Shown here: one piece after another, positions 22,476 to 34,830 of the stretch | How positions within the stretch are numbered: the stretch's first letter is position 1 | How the letters are laid out: each line of letters opens with the position of its first letter | Assembly (NCBI GenBank): GCA_032622095.1 | Contig: CP136062.1 | Location: 197,787,887-197,851,886, forward strand | Length of the DNA stretch: 64,000 nucleotides | Direction: 5' to 3' | Source of the DNA: Siphonodentalium dalli | Lineage: Eukaryota > Mollusca > Scaphopoda > Gadilida > Siphonodentaliidae | Notes under the pieces: model-generated | Seen by the model: only the letters and a program-made list of their open reading frames with translations | Told to the model about the DNA's origin: nothing | The model's database searches: none | Made by a program: the position numbers and the translations under genes

Positions 22476-22988
22476 TATAAGGATTAACTGTCATGTGGAC
22501 TGTTTTTATGGAGATGTAACCGTGAGGTAAGTGGACATAACTTGTGTAAAACCCGAAGGGTTTTACATACAAGTTATGACCACTTACCTCACGGTTACAT
22601 CTCCATAAAAATAGTCCACATGACAGTTAATCCTTATATTTATATACATTTAGCGAAAAAGCCACTTTTGTAAATGTATTTAAAACTAAAAGTGTATCGT
22701 GACAAAAACAGCCCAAAATACCCAATAGCACCCTTGGCAAAAGTTAATAGGAACAATTTCTTTTCATATTGAAACCCGATGATGTATTAAATCAATCCTG
22801 CGCGAGTCCAAATGCGCCCAAAACATTACGCGTTCGTCTTTCCAAACCCAATGACGTATCGATTGTGTTATGAGCTTGGTATTATGAGCCGTTGCGCATT
22901 CACCGAGAAATAACTGCAACTAGCCACGTGGGCGCCGACCAATCAGAATGCTGGATTTAGTGATGACAACACTTAGTATGTAAATATA
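22476..22988 (+). mobile_element. Hairpin-ended element D, copy 1
   Basis: The first 163 bp (22476-22638) form a near-perfect palindrome with 78-bp arms (TATAAGGATTAACTGTCATG outward, AACCCGAAGGGTT at the centre). A 350-bp body follows, containing CCACGTGGGCGCCGACCAAT. A second copy in opposite orientation lies at 27488-27999 and matches along the whole length; the two are 513 and 512 bp. No ORF and no clear target duplication. The superfamily is unknown. Confidence 0.8.
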
Positions 22989-23491
22989 TGTATATAAGTT
23001 TGTGGTGGTGCTCAGTTAAATCGTTTGGTTCTTCTATATGAAATTTTGTAGTGAAATGAAAATGACTGCATTTTCACTGTGCGTTAATTCAACCGATCCA
23101 TTAACCAAAGTGTTCATATTTAATGTCAGATTATGATCCACAAGACAGATGATGAGGCCTGAAGATGTTTGTTTGTTTTAAATCCGCCAATGGGCTCTAA
23201 TTGGCCATATAGGTAACATGTGTGATCAGACAGATTTCGGACAGCTGTCATATCCACCAATATCCTGGAGAAAAATGTCGCGGTTCGTGACATGACCCAA
23301 ATTCCAGCGGTCGTGTCAACATTATATGACATTGTTTTTATGTCACTCATATATACAAGCTACGTCGGTTGCACCTTAGTAATATAAGTAATAGTTGTAT
23401 TTACTCGGACACAATATGTGCAACATGAGATGAGAATTAGATAAATAACATGGCTAAACTACACTCAATATACAGAAGACAACAAAAATAT
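22989..23491. other. No recognised feature
   Basis: Nothing supportable as a gene. Confidence 0.5.
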
Positions 23492-23850
23492 AAGCATCAC
23501 CCATCATCACCATCATCATCACTATCGTCATTTCCATCGTCGTGATCGTCGTCGTCCTCGTTGGTAGTATCATCGTCATAAGTGTCGTCATCGTCTACGT
23601 CATTTTAACCATCATCATCATCATCTTTATCATAATCAATATCAACATCACCATCATCAGTATCACCGTCATCATCATCATCATCATCATCAGCACTCTA
23701 TAGTTATATTGTCATAATTGCCTACATCGTCATAAGCATCATAATTATCATCATCATCAACATCTATATCATCATTATTATCATCGTCGTCGTAATCATC
23801 TTCATCAACATCATCATCATCTTCATAATCAGCATCATCATATAGCCATA
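23492..23850. repeat. Impure (CAT/CGT)n triplet repeat
   Basis: Long degenerate run of ATC/GTC triplets with short unique interruptions. Confidence 0.95.
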
Positions 23851-24054
23851 ACGAATACTGGACACCTTTCGCATATTAACCTGCTCCTGATAAGATTTAC
23901 GAATAACTATCCTACTTCAATAAAAGGTGTGTTCTTTGTTCGATATAAGTTGTCGTTTTGCCATATCCGTAGTTTCGAGATGCAAATCATGGGCACGATA
24001 GCTTTGCATGCGTTAATCATGACTACCACCGGTAATGACCTGATAGCAGCACAA

Positions 24055-24230
24055 GTAAGTACAAATTACTCACGACAAACAGAACCCTATCACCTTACAT
24101 CGACTGGCAAGAAGTTTGAACGGCACTATTTTCACAAAAACGGACACGTCAAATCTGCGGTAAGGTTTTTCGACCATACGAAAACATTACGACTATACCA
24201 GTAGCTATTCGTAATTCTTATCAGTATATT
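24055..24230 (+). repeat. Dispersed repeat related to 11340-11625
   Basis: Shared ordered blocks are ACAAACAGAACC, TATCACCTTAC, AAGAAGTTTGAA, GACCAT and TAGCTATTCGTAATTCTTAT. Confidence 0.6.
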
Positions 24231-24682
24231 AGTTCATCCCAATTATTTCGCCCTCCGGTGTATTATCAGCTACAGTTTCTATGGGCGCATGGGGGTTTTA
24301 TTTATAGAAATTGGGATTTTGGGACGCATTATAAGTTATTAAACATGTTATTTAATATCGTTGAACTTTTTCATTTAGGTATACGCGACAAATATCGGCA
24401 TGTTATATTCTAAATGAATTGGGATGGTAATTATTAACCAATTCCCACGTTACTCCTTCCTGCTCTTTGTAAATATTGACTTTTTATTTCTTAGTATGCG
24501 GAATATATCGGAGCTATGAATAGAGATGTTATTAAGAAAAGTTCCAACACTAACCCTTCACATTGGTTGTTTAACATACAATGTGGCCTAATTCTAAACA
24601 TCATTTTTATTTATGTGTACCGAGGATATATCAGAATGTTATATGAATTGAAGAATATTCAGAAGTTACCCCCTTCCTGTGA

Positions 24683-25185
24683 CCATGTTTTAATTGATCC
24701 GCATGGGGAGGGGGCATATTATAATTAGTCCTCATTGGACCATATTTTAATTCACCCTCATGGGATTATATTGTATTTCACCCCAGTGGGACCGTAGTTT
24801 AATCAACACTGATGACACCATATTTTAATTTTAATTAACCCTCTTTAATGAAGTCACGTTGCCATATTTTAATTTCAATTACCCCCCCCCCCCCCCCCCC
24901 GTGGGTCCTTATTTTTATTAACCCTCATGGGACGATATTTTAATTAACAATCAAGGTACAATTTTAAATAACCATCCATCATGGGACCATATTTTTATTA
25001 ACCCTCATTGGACGATATATTAATTAACTCTCATGGGACCATATCTTATTTAACCGTGATGTAAGCATATTTTAATTACCCTCATCGGACCATATTTCAA
25101 TTAACCCTATCTGGGTGTGACCATATTTTAATTTACCCTCATGGAACCATACATATATTTTAATTAATCCTTATGATGGGTCATA
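24683..25185. repeat. Degenerate minisatellite of about 27 bp
   Basis: About 16 variable copies of a unit like CCCTCATGGGACCATATTTT plus AATTAA. A 17-18 base C run interrupts it at about 24884-24900. Confidence 0.85.
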
Positions 25186-25838
25186 TAAGGAGTGCATTAC
25201 CTGGGGCCCATTCTTAGATCAGCAATACGCCCTCCTAGGGTGTATATTGGCAAGTATATCTGACCCGGTGGTGATCTAAATGTGATTAAAACATACTCGG
25301 CATTTGCGTAATTGGATACTAAATGTGATTAGAAACGTGCTCGTACTTGAACCAAGTTGCGAAGATCTCAATTTTTTGCCCGATTGTTATTCTGCATGCC
25401 ATTTCATGCGCTACTCAGACCACTTTTTCAAATGAAATTAGAAACAAATAAAACATATAATCAACTACATAGGCTTTACATATATAGACATATTTTTCAC
25501 GATCACCACATTAAAGTTGTTATATTGTATATATGGCTAATATTATGATCTTGAGGGCGTTACCGTTACTGACTATGGTTTTCTTGTCCATAAATCAATC
25601 GTTGTTTCGCATCTACGCACAACAGATTTACAGCTCCGCGTAAGTGTTTTATGTTGGCGTCTTGCATGCTCTATTTTAAGTCACATTACACGAAATTGGG
25701 TTGAGGATAGTAAAATGTCCCAAATACTAAACATGCAGCGCGATATGAAATATTCAATTGCGAATCAATATACAAGGACATCAAACATGTTCAGTTGATA
25801 CAACATAAATATCAGCCAACCCTGCATGCACATACATG
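25186..25838. other. No recognised feature
   Basis: Nothing supportable. Confidence 0.5.
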
Positions 25839-26260
25839 TAGTGTGTCTGTCATTTGCAGAACGAGGTTCCGGGAGGGTGAATTTAGTTATGATATCCCAC
25901 ACATCGGGGTAGAATCACCAAATTCGCCCTCTGGGGACCTCATTCTGCTTAGTCCTCATCTTCTGGGAAGTATCTATAGTCTCAAATTAACATAGTTTTA
26001 GTTACTATTTCCCTTCTGAAAAGTTTCTGTATCCCCTAATTTGCAGAAGATATAATGCATAATCATCGCGGTGACTAATGGCTGAACATCACCAACTTCA
26101 ACTGGGGAACGTCAATCTGATTCTGGTCTACTATTGCAGTTGAGGGCTAAGCAGAATGAGGTTCACAGAGGGTGAATTTGGTTACGCTAGCCCGCCGTGT
26201 GGGATAGCGTCACTAAATTAACCCTTTGTGGACCTCATTCTGCAAATGACAGACACACTA
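25839..26260. mobile_element. MITE with nested palindromes and long inverted ends
   Basis: The ends are TAGTGTGTCTGTCATTTGCA and its exact reverse complement; the inverted similarity continues for about 110 bp. Each arm is itself a palindrome: GCAGAATGAGGT and GGGTGAATTTGGT are mirrored within the arm. The unit is 422 bp with no ORF. Confidence 0.75.
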
Positions 26261-26554
26261 TTTGCAGGCTTGATATCAGCACTCGTAGTTGAGTACTATA
26301 GCACACAGCACTAAGTGTGCTGTCAATATTCATCGTATACTGACGGCACTGTATGTTATATTGGACATTTCGTTGCCGACGAATACCCCAACAAATCGTC
26401 CACGCCGAACCTCCTGTAATTCGATTACCCTCTTAGTTGCTTTTAACTCATTGAAGAATGTGCCACTCCCAACACCCTACCTTTATATTTGTTTTTTGGC
26501 ACGGGCGATTCAGGCCATTTCCGGGCGGTACATGGGGTCATAACTGTCTTAACT

Positions 26555-26791
26555 CTTTCTATACTAAATGGATTCTCCCACTCAGTTGTAAAAGTATACA
26601 TTGGAACGGTATATTATACATTTAGAGGGGTGTCCAGGTAATAAACGCAGACGACAGACACAAAACATAATACAAGCAGAATGATTCATATTCATTGGTG
26701 GGAAATATTCAGATAACACATCCAATAGGGTCGTTTGTTGAACTAATTATCTGAACATTTCCTCAGGGAAATGAGTGTTTAGTATAGAAAG
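26555..26791. mobile_element. Small MITE, 27-bp imperfect inverted ends
   Basis: CTTTCTATACTAAA at the left is mirrored by TTTAGTATAGAAAG at the right. An inner inverted pair (GGGAAATATTCAGATAA with TTATCTGAACATTTCC) lies at about 26700-26762. The central part matches the older repeat at 7258-7402. Confidence 0.65.
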
Positions 26792-27109
26792 GTATACGTG
26801 ATTAAAATAAAAGGCTGGTACGCGAATTTGATTGACAAATTGTGGTATTTGCTGGTTAGAAAGGTCCTTTTAGCCATATTTAATCTTTGTACTGGTTTCG
26901 TTCTGTTAAGCGGGCGCTATTGTGTCAGTGACAGGCATTCGGGTACCAACCGCGCGCACCTCATACGAGCATCACTGTGTCTGGAATAGAGTGACATGAT
27001 TGTGTCTATCAGGAGGACCCTTGTCCTCAAAGTGGTTCAGTTTGGGAGATTGCTATTGAAACACTTTATGAAGATAGATGATATTGAAGTGTGAAATCTA
27101 TGTCCATCA
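26792..27109. other. No recognised feature
   Basis: Nothing supportable. Confidence 0.5.
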
Positions 27110-27385
27110 CATAGTCACCCTGACTGGTATTCAGGATTCGCCCCCTATATAGCTCTCTTGACTGATATTCATGATTCGCTCCCTTTCTTGACTGGGATTC
27201 ATGATTCACCTCGTGTTATCTTGTATATAGGATTCAACTCTCATGTTGTCTGGTATTCATGGTGCACCCCTCTGTTGGCTGACATGCATGATTCACCCCC
27301 TCTGTTAACTGGTATTCAAGATTATTTGATACTCATGATTCACCAGTAAACCCTCTGTTCACTGACATTCAGTGGTTGATTGTTG
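27110..27385. repeat. Minisatellite of about 30 bp (GGTATTCATGATTCACC type)
   Basis: Degenerate units like CTCTGTTAACTGGTATTCA plus TGATTCACCCC. The same family occurs at 32670-33100 and 34490-34830 and, inverted, at 58110-58400 and 58920-59260. Confidence 0.8.
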
Positions 27386-27487
27386 ATTGGTTGATTGTGG
27401 GTTTTACGTCGATTTAGCCACTATGCCATATCACGACCAAGAACAGAATCATGTATCAAAAAATATCGTAGCGACGCAACTGTGTAT

Positions 27488-27999
27488 ATTTACATACTAA
27501 GTGTGATTATCACTAAAGCCAGCATTCCGATTGGTCGGCGCCCACGTGGCTAGTTGCAATTATTTATCGGTGAACGCGCAAGAGGTCATAATTGCAGCCT
27601 CATAATTACATCGACGCGTCATTTGTTTTGGAAAGACAAACGCGTAATGTTTTGGGCGCATTTGGACTCGCACAGGATTGACTTAATAAATCATCGGGTT
27701 TCAAAATAAAGAGAAATTGTTCCTGTTAACTTTTGCCAAGGGTGCTATGGGATATTTTGGGCTGGTTTTGTCACGATACACTTTTCGATTTAAATACATT
27801 TACAAAAGTAGCTTTTTCGCTAAATATATATAAATATAAGGATTAACTGTCATGTGGACTGTTTTTATGGAGATGTAACCGCGAGGTAAGTGGTCATAAC
27901 TTGTATGTAAAACCCTTCCGGTTTTACACAAGTTATGACCACTTAGCTCACGGTTACATCTCCATAAAAACAGTCCACATGACAGTTAATCCTTATATA
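27488..27999 (-). mobile_element. Hairpin-ended element D, copy 2
   Basis: Inverted copy of 22476-22988. The body (27488-27834) comes first, then the palindrome (27835-27999) with 78-80 bp arms. The asymmetry in the loop (one arm has ATGTAAAAC where the other has GTAAAAC) is the same as in copy 1 when read in the same orientation, so the palindrome was present in a common source element. Confidence 0.8.
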
Positions 28000-29057
28000 T
28001 AAAACAGACAGTGTGTTAGATTAAAACAATGAGGTATGTACAAATACAAATATTTCCACGTGGAGTCAGGGGGGGGGGTCGGGCGAAAAAAATTACATAT
28101 ATAGGGCGAAAAAAATGTTTTTGCCCCTCTCGGGAACCCACCACCCCTCTACCTGCAATTATTTTTTTTCGCCCAATTTTTGGGACCAACCCCCAAAATC
28201 TCACAAAAAAACATAAAATATAAACCAAATCATAGCCTAGCAAAGAATTGTTCCGTTTCTTATTATTTAATACTATTCCAGCATTTTAATAAACCTCTAA
28301 ATGGAGATAATTCTATTAGTATAAAATGTGGAAATGCTGAATGCATGCACTTGAACACATTGGGCATAATGCCATAAAACATAATAATTATGAGGTAATA
28401 CATGTCCTGATATCCTAAATAACTCCATATTCTTTAATTTAACAATAGTATAAGATGTTTTAGAGCTAAGGCCCAATAGTAATACTGTAGTAATAGGGGT
28501 AGAATAAATTTTACCTCCCCTATTTCTGTGATATATATATCTGCACATGGGTATGATGGGACCCAAGGAAAGTCACCCTCACAGCAGCTCACAGTCTAAA
28601 TACATATTGTTATCCAAATAGTATGAACTTTTTGTAAGAGTTATTTTGTTTTATAGTTTTAAACCAGTGGAATATGGTGGAATTGTTATTTTTGTTTATA
28701 TCATCAAGTTTATCTTGATAACAAATAATATCCATTATGTGGATTAAGAACAGAAGATGGTAATCATTTCATAATTATGCTTATATGTAAGCATTGTCGA
28801 CTGATCGTGTCTGAGCATATAATTATGTTATAACAGTAAACAAATTTGTCAAAAGTAATTGCAAAATTCATCACAGAATTCATCAATATAAACTCAGCTT
28901 TATATCTTGTTCATACCCTTAAAGGGATACACATGTGTATATATATAGCTATAACATACACTTTGACATCCAATTGATAGGTTATCTTGGATATGCATAT
29001 TATAAATGTTTATTCTTGAGTTTTAATGTTTGTTATATGATTTGTTTATATATATAA
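28000..29057. other. Mostly featureless A-T rich DNA
   Basis: A 10-base G run at about 28071 and repeated GGGCGAAAAAAAT words (28080-28180, both orientations) are the only structure. No gene supported. Confidence 0.5.
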
Positions 29058-29871
29058 CTAGCAGGTGGACCCGACTTCGTCCGGACTGTTTCCCCTCTGC
29101 TTTTCGGCGAATTGCGCGATTTGACCTTGAATTGTCCATTTTGAAGGTCAAGGTCAGGTGGGTTCACGATTTGACCCGTCCAAAACAATGCCCGGACAAA
29201 AGTACCCGACAAAAGTAACCGTCGAAATCCATCCGGTTTTACCCGATTTTACCTTGAATTGATCATTTTGAAGGTCAAGGTCAGGTCGGGGTCACAATTT
29301 GACCCGTCCAAAAGACTCAGCGGACAAAAGTAACCCCACGTATAAAATTTAAGGTTAGGTGGGGTCACGATTTGACCGTCCAAAACATTGCCCGGACAAA
29401 AGTACCGTCGAAATACATCCGGTTTTACCCGATTTGACATCGAATTGATCATTTTGAAGGTCAAGGTCAGGTCGGGGTTACGACTCGATCCGTCCAAAAC
29501 ACTCAGTGGTCAAAACTTCGAAATCCCATAAAAATTCGCGATTTGACCTTGAATTGACCCGATTTCAAGGTCAAGTTCACGTCGCACGGGCAAATGAACA
29601 GGCTTACGACACTCCCCATACGAAAGTATCACCAGATACTAAATTTCATCGAAATCCCGTGATACTCGGGCGTTCGACCTTGAAATGACCCGATTTCAAG
29701 GTCAATGTCACATCGCACGGGCAAATTAACAGGCCCATGCCAGTCCCCGGCCGAAAGTACTCCCACATACCAAGTTTCATCGAAATCGGTTCGGCCGTTT
29801 TCGAGACCATCGCGAACAGACAGACAGACACACACACACACACACACATATCTTCCAAAATATATAATAGA
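29058..29871 (-). mobile_element. Helitron-like element A4
   Basis: Minus-strand copy. The 3' end (left) reads hairpin CCCGACTTCGTCCGG and CTAG preceded on its strand by CCACCTG, a variant of the usual family A end. The 5' end (right) is TCTATTATATATTTTGGAAG. It has many TGACCTTGA/TCAAGGTCA pairs, e.g. around 29540-29575 and 29670-29705. It abuts B4. Confidence 0.8.
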
Positions 29872-30381
29872 CTAGCCGATGAGCCCGACGTTGTCCGGGC
29901 TATTAAAAAACCAAATTTCAAGTCGATAGCTCTACCCGTTTCCGAGATCTGGTCTGCGCATGCGCGAAGCTGACGTCGCACGGGCTCGGCGACCCGATAA
30001 AATTCGTATCCGGGGCAAGATACATTCACATACCAAATTTCAAGTCGATAGCTCCACCCGTTTCCGAGATCTGGTCTGCGCATGCGCGAAGCTGGCGTCG
30101 CACGGGCTCGGCGACCCGATAAAATTCGTATTCGGGGCAAGATACATTCACATAGCAAATTTCAAGTCGATAGCTCCACCCGTTTCCGAGATCTCGTCTG
30201 CGCATGCGCGAAGCGGGCGCCGCACGGGCTCGCCAATACGACAACATCGACCGCCTGGTCAAACTACACACACGTACCAAGTTTCGTCCCGATCGGTCGA
30301 GAATCGTAGATTTGTATAAATGACAGACAAACATACAGACAGACAGACAAACAAACAGAGGTCTTCAAAATATATATGAGA
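29872..30381 (-). mobile_element. Helitron-like element B4
   Basis: On the minus strand it starts TCTCATATATATTTTGAAG (right edge, host T on the plus strand) and ends in the hairpin and CTAG, joined directly to A4. It has three 122-bp units with GCGCATGCGC. The 170-residue open frame across it is a repeat artefact. Confidence 0.8.
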
Positions 30382-31003
30382 TTAATATATCTTTCATCCG
30401 TCGAAATCTGGTACATTAATTTTGACATACATCAGCATACATACACCCCTAAATGGTAGTTAGTACTGGTTAGTATGTTTTAAATAGCCTAGTGGGTCAT
30501 ATGGTTGATATTAAGATTACATGAGCACAGAAACTGAGTGATTTTAAGTGGACGAAAAAATTAGCATTTTTTGTCGTCATTTACACATTGTTTCCGGGTC
30601 CAAATGACCCACCCACCCCCGCCCTGTGTACGGAATTTTGTGCGCGACCCCCCCCCCCCCGGTGGAGTCAGAAATATAAATAAAGCATAATATAAGCATA
30701 ATATAAAACGCATAAAAGTAGTACAATAATACATAATTAATAGCAAATAAATAAAATAAAATTACCAAAACTTCACAGCGAAATATGTAAAGTAATTTCT
30801 AACATAAGATTTTGCATTGATAATGTATTTATAATATTTGATGAATCGCGCACGAACCTTTATCAATACGTCAAGCTGACGGCCGAATGGGTAAGACAGA
30901 GTATCATCTTTCATCCAGCTGACAGCATACCCACCGCCAACGCCGCCCGTATCTTTAATTGATGGTCGAGCACTAACTATATTTTCTTTGCATCGAAATA
31001 GGA
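30382..31003. other. No gene recognised
   Basis: A 13-base C run lies at about 30648. The stretch CATACCCACCGCCAACGCCG (about 30928) resembles the right end of the TTAA element at 58438-58903 and may be a relic of it. Confidence 0.4.
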
Positions 31004-31859
31004 TACCTTACTCGTATTTAAATTCGCGCAGTACTATTTTTCGCTCAGTTTTGAATTCGCGCACCTAGCTGCGCGAATTCAAAACTGACAACAATATTTT
31101 CGTAAATGTCTTGGATCTCATGACAGTTTCAGTTCTTAATCATTCCTGGTGATATATATTTGTATTCAACACCATCACAATGGATTTATATCATGTAAAA
31201 CATATCTGCATCATCAATTTGTTGAAAAGATGGGTGTGTGTGCATGTGCTCTAAATAATTATTCTGACATTGAAATATTTATAGACATCATTGACATGAA
31301 CTCGAAAGAAGTAAAACCACAACAGCTGTCTCCAGAACAAAATCAACAATTGCGGGTTGTGTTCACATAACTACAATCCAGGCTGTTTGGTCACCCCACG
31401 GTTGTCCCGAGGACATGCTTTCGCACATCTTCAGTCTGGAACGTGTGTTTTTTTAAATTACAAGTACATGTATTTCAACATCGACGATGTTATGATGATT
31501 CATCGCTTCGTATATTAGTAATGTTTTTTATGTTGTTTGCCCGTACGTAAATATAGTCATACAAGCAGGCGTAATTGTCTATTCAGTCTATAACCTCCCG
31601 TATTGTAAGTGAATCATCAACACAGCGCTTGTATTTTGCCTGTTATTTGGTATATAAACTCAGGAGTCGTACTATATTTTTCGCTCAGTTTTAAATTCGC
31701 GCACCGATGGGTAAGAATCCCCTGATGTGGCACTCTGTTTGCCGTGAGGTACATCCCGTGATGTGCGGTGTATGAGTGGATACTAGGGCGGTCGTATAAC
31801 GCATGCACCGATGGGTGCGCGAAAAATAGTACTGCGCGAATTTAAATACGAGTAAGGTA
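31004..31859. mobile_element. DNA element with perfect 40-bp inverted ends
   Basis: Both ends carry ACCTTACTCGTATTTAAATT followed by CGCGCAGTACTATTTTTCGC in inverted orientation with no mismatch, each next to TA. Subterminal blocks TTTTTCGCTCAGTTTTRAATT plus CGCGCACC recur at 31036-31066 and 31678-31705, and a hairpin lies at 31048-31087. It also contains a segment (about 31716-31800) shared with both arms of the large inverted duplication. No transposase was seen. Confidence 0.75.
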
Positions 31860-32241
31860 GATGTTGCGCAGCCTTACACCTTTTATTTTTGAATTCATAG
31901 TCCCATATGGAACATGAGCGATCAGTTGCAGCATGTTAGACAGTTAGAACATGTTTTTGGTTTTGTGCAATCCTTATGGTCATGCATGTCCAGAATCAGA
32001 ACAGCGTGTTCAATGCTGGTGGATGTCCGCACCGATTGATGGACATAAGGTAACAATTCAAGGGTAATTTTTGTCCACCAACTGTCTTTGAAAGTCTATG
32101 GACTTCTGTAACTCCTTGCGGTGCCAACTCAGCCAACTTCTCCGACTCAGAAGAATCATCGATATCGTGAGTTCTCACCACAGCTATGCTACTGTCCAGT
32201 GTCTTGTGAAAAGACCAACACTGGTGTTTGTGGAATATATG
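31860..32241. other. No recognised feature
   Basis: Nothing supportable. Confidence 0.5.
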
Positions 32242-32342
32242 TTAACCCTTTACCCAACAAACCGGCCAAAAACGCCCAAATAAAGCTTCAACAGCCTAAA
32301 ATATCTTCGGTCTGTCTCAATAACACCATACAAATATGGATA
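32242..32342. mobile_element. piggyBac-like MITE, copy 3 (about 100-bp remnant)
   Basis: TTAA and CCCTTTACCCAACAAACCGG open the element, which then stops abruptly after ACAAATATGGATA. The break coincides with the outer edge of the left inverted-duplication arm. Confidence 0.8.
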
Positions 32343-32669
32343 CGAAAGAAACAACACACAGGAAAAAAGATCACACAACTAGAAACCAGGAAAAAAACAC
32401 AACAAATGACATATATTTAATCTGATAATCTGAAACACTGTGGAGAGGCATGCCTAGCCGATTGATTGAGTCAGGTCGACTAATCACCCTTTTGTAAGAG
32501 CTGTATGACCAAAGAGGATCATGAAGATCGATTCCTCACGTTATGCGACCGCCCTAGTATCCACATGACTCATACACCGCACCTCACGGGATGTACCTCA
32601 CGGCAAACAGAGTGCCACATCGGGGGATTCTTACCCCTCGATGTGGGGCGGTAAGCCTATTCTACACCG

Positions 32670-33100
32670 GGACCACACAGAGTATGACATTCAGTACTCA
32701 CCCTCTCTTAATTGGTATTGAGGATGCATCCCCTCTGTTAACTGGTGTTCGGTATTCGCCCCTGTTAACTTGTATTCATGGTTCACTCCGCTGTTCACTC
32801 ATATTCATGATTCACCCCTACCTTAACTGATACTTCGGGATCCGATCTCCTATATATTATCTGGTATTCAGGATACATCCCCTCTGTTAACTGGTATTCG
32901 TCATTCACCCCATATTTTAATAGGTATTCAGTTTTCACCCTCTGCATGTTAATTGGTATTCGAGATTCACCCCCACTCATTTAACTTGTATTCAGGATTC
33001 ACCCCCACTCATTTAACTTGTATTCAGGATTCATCCCCACTCATTTAACTTGTATTCAGGTTCACAAACTATGTTAACTGGTATTCAGAAGAATCCCTAT
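32670..33100. repeat. Minisatellite of about 30 bp in the left arm
   Basis: Degenerate CTGTTAACTGGTATTC units. The last three share CCCCCACTCATTTAACTTGT. The inverted partner is at 58920-59260. Confidence 0.8.
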
Positions 33101-33104
33101 ATCA

Positions 33105-34487
33105 TAAGGCCTGTTTTATACGACGTGTAATACACGTGTAACGTTAACTCGTCGTCAACACGACTTTTTAACGTTTGATTTATATGACGTGTTAACTTTA
33201 CACGTGTAATCTAGACTGGCGTCATGTAATTAATGTTAAAAATCCAACCGGCTATAAGAAAATGTGAAATATCCCAGATGTATCGGTCTCACTGATAACT
33301 CTCCGCCGAGACAAGAATATAGTTATGTAATGCCACACGGCGACCACGCGAAATTATAATTGATGACCGCCGCCGCTGATTCTTACATCTAGATTTCAGT
33401 TCAGCCCGACCAAAACAAGTTGTCATAACTCTTCTGCGCACGTGCGATCGCCCTGGGGCTCAAAATGGGGTGAAATATTATGCCATATTGTGTTCCGTTA
33501 CTCGTGTCATACCCGTCGTATAAATTGACGAACAAGTGATGAGTTACGCGTCCAGGCCAGTCCACAGGCGCTTGTGAATTTTTTTTTATATATATACTAT
33601 ATACATAGAAGGCCTGACAATCTGATGGCAAGATTGAGCAGCCATTGTTGATTCGGCCGTGTAGGAGTTAATGTGCACCGATTTTGTTCGGGTAAATGGC
33701 AAAATGTTTTATGACTTACGTTAAAAAACACATTAGTATACGAAATGTGCTACCTTGTGCCCTCTCTGCTTGAATTTTACAATATTTGGTATTACTAACT
33801 GTTGACAACGATAAAACATTGCACCTTGATCGGGAATCCATCCGTATTTCATCTTGAACCCGCAGTGAATTATTGATGTTCACCGATTGGCCGAGCTATT
33901 TCTGGATTATTTGCGGGAAATTTGAACTTACTTCCTGGTTGCAACTTCGAGCGTCCATATTTGACAGCATGTCGTTTTGTGTATCAACAAAAGTCATGTG
34001 ACATACGGAAAAAAAATAAAGAGGTATTTTTTTATTTCAACCAATCAGCGGCCAGCTACAATTCACTGTGAATATACGGACAAAATATTGACTTGTCACT
34101 TATATAAAATCATCTAAGATATCAAATACATACACTTTTGATTGGAATAAGGAAATAAGCAACATATGCAGTGGTAATCGCATATTGTACTGCATGTATA
34201 CGTAAGTTATTGTATATTTAGCCGTTTACCCGAATTAAATCGGTGCAGATTAACCCCCGCCGGCCAAGGCGGCAAACCAAATTTAAATTTGGCCGCCAGA
34301 ATGGCATACCTTTCTTTTTTTATAGTAAGTAATAAAATATTTGTTACATGTACCTGTGGGCCAGTCGTGTAATACGTCGACACGTGTAAGGACGAATTTC
34401 GACGAGTATCGTGGTTTTATACGACGTGTAATACACGATCAATTGCCGACTCTCTTATTTCACCAGGAAAATAGCCAGTTATACACG
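33105..34487. mobile_element. Left-arm-specific insertion of 1.38 kb
   Basis: The right arm reads straight through (its reverse complement CCCTATATCC joins CTAATTGACAG). The inserted DNA starts CATAAGGCCTGTTTTATACG and ends GTTATACACGTGT. Direct copies of TTTTATACGACGTGTAATAC occur near both ends (about 33113 and 34414). No ORF of a known family was seen. A TTAA-flanked MITE is nested inside. Confidence 0.7.
33668..34253. mobile_element. TTAA-flanked MITE nested in the left-arm insertion
   Basis: TTAA at 33668-33671 and 34250-34253 flank inverted ends of about 30 bp: TGTGCACCGATTTTGTTCGG with CGAATTAAATCGGTGCAGA, continuing GTAAA(T/C)GGC. It differs from the 5310 family in terminal sequence. 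No ORF. Confidence 0.65.
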
Positions 34488-34489
34488 TG

Positions 34490-34830
34490 TCTAATTGACA
34501 GTCCGTATTCACCCTATGTTATCTAGTATCTAGTATTCACCCCTGTGTTAGCTGGTATTCAGTATTCACCCTTCTGATAACTGATATTAAGTATTGACCC
34601 CTCTGTTAACTGATGTTAAGTATTGACCCCTCTGTTAACTGATTTTAAGTATTTACCACCTCTGTTAACTGATGTTAATTATTCACCCCCTCTGTTAAGT
34701 GATATTAAATATTCACCACCCTATGTTAACTGATGTTAAGTATTCACCCCCAGAGGGGTCAATACTTAATATCAGTTATCAGAAGGGTGAATATTAAATA
34801 TTCACCCCCTCTGTTAACTGGTATTCAGTA
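34490..34830. repeat. Minisatellite of about 30 bp with a local inversion
   Basis: TATTCACCCC/CTCTGTTAACTGAT units. At about 34750-34790 the repeats switch strand (GAGGGGTCAATACTTAATAT), a small internal inversion. Confidence 0.8.

Noticed and set aside
28016-28243. Overlapping open frames near G/C runs
   Set aside because: Low-complexity GGGCGAAAAAA words on both strands create them; no protein features.
29646-30158. 170-codon open frame on the minus strand
   Set aside because: It crosses the A4/B4 junction and repeats two 122-bp units; no protein domain.
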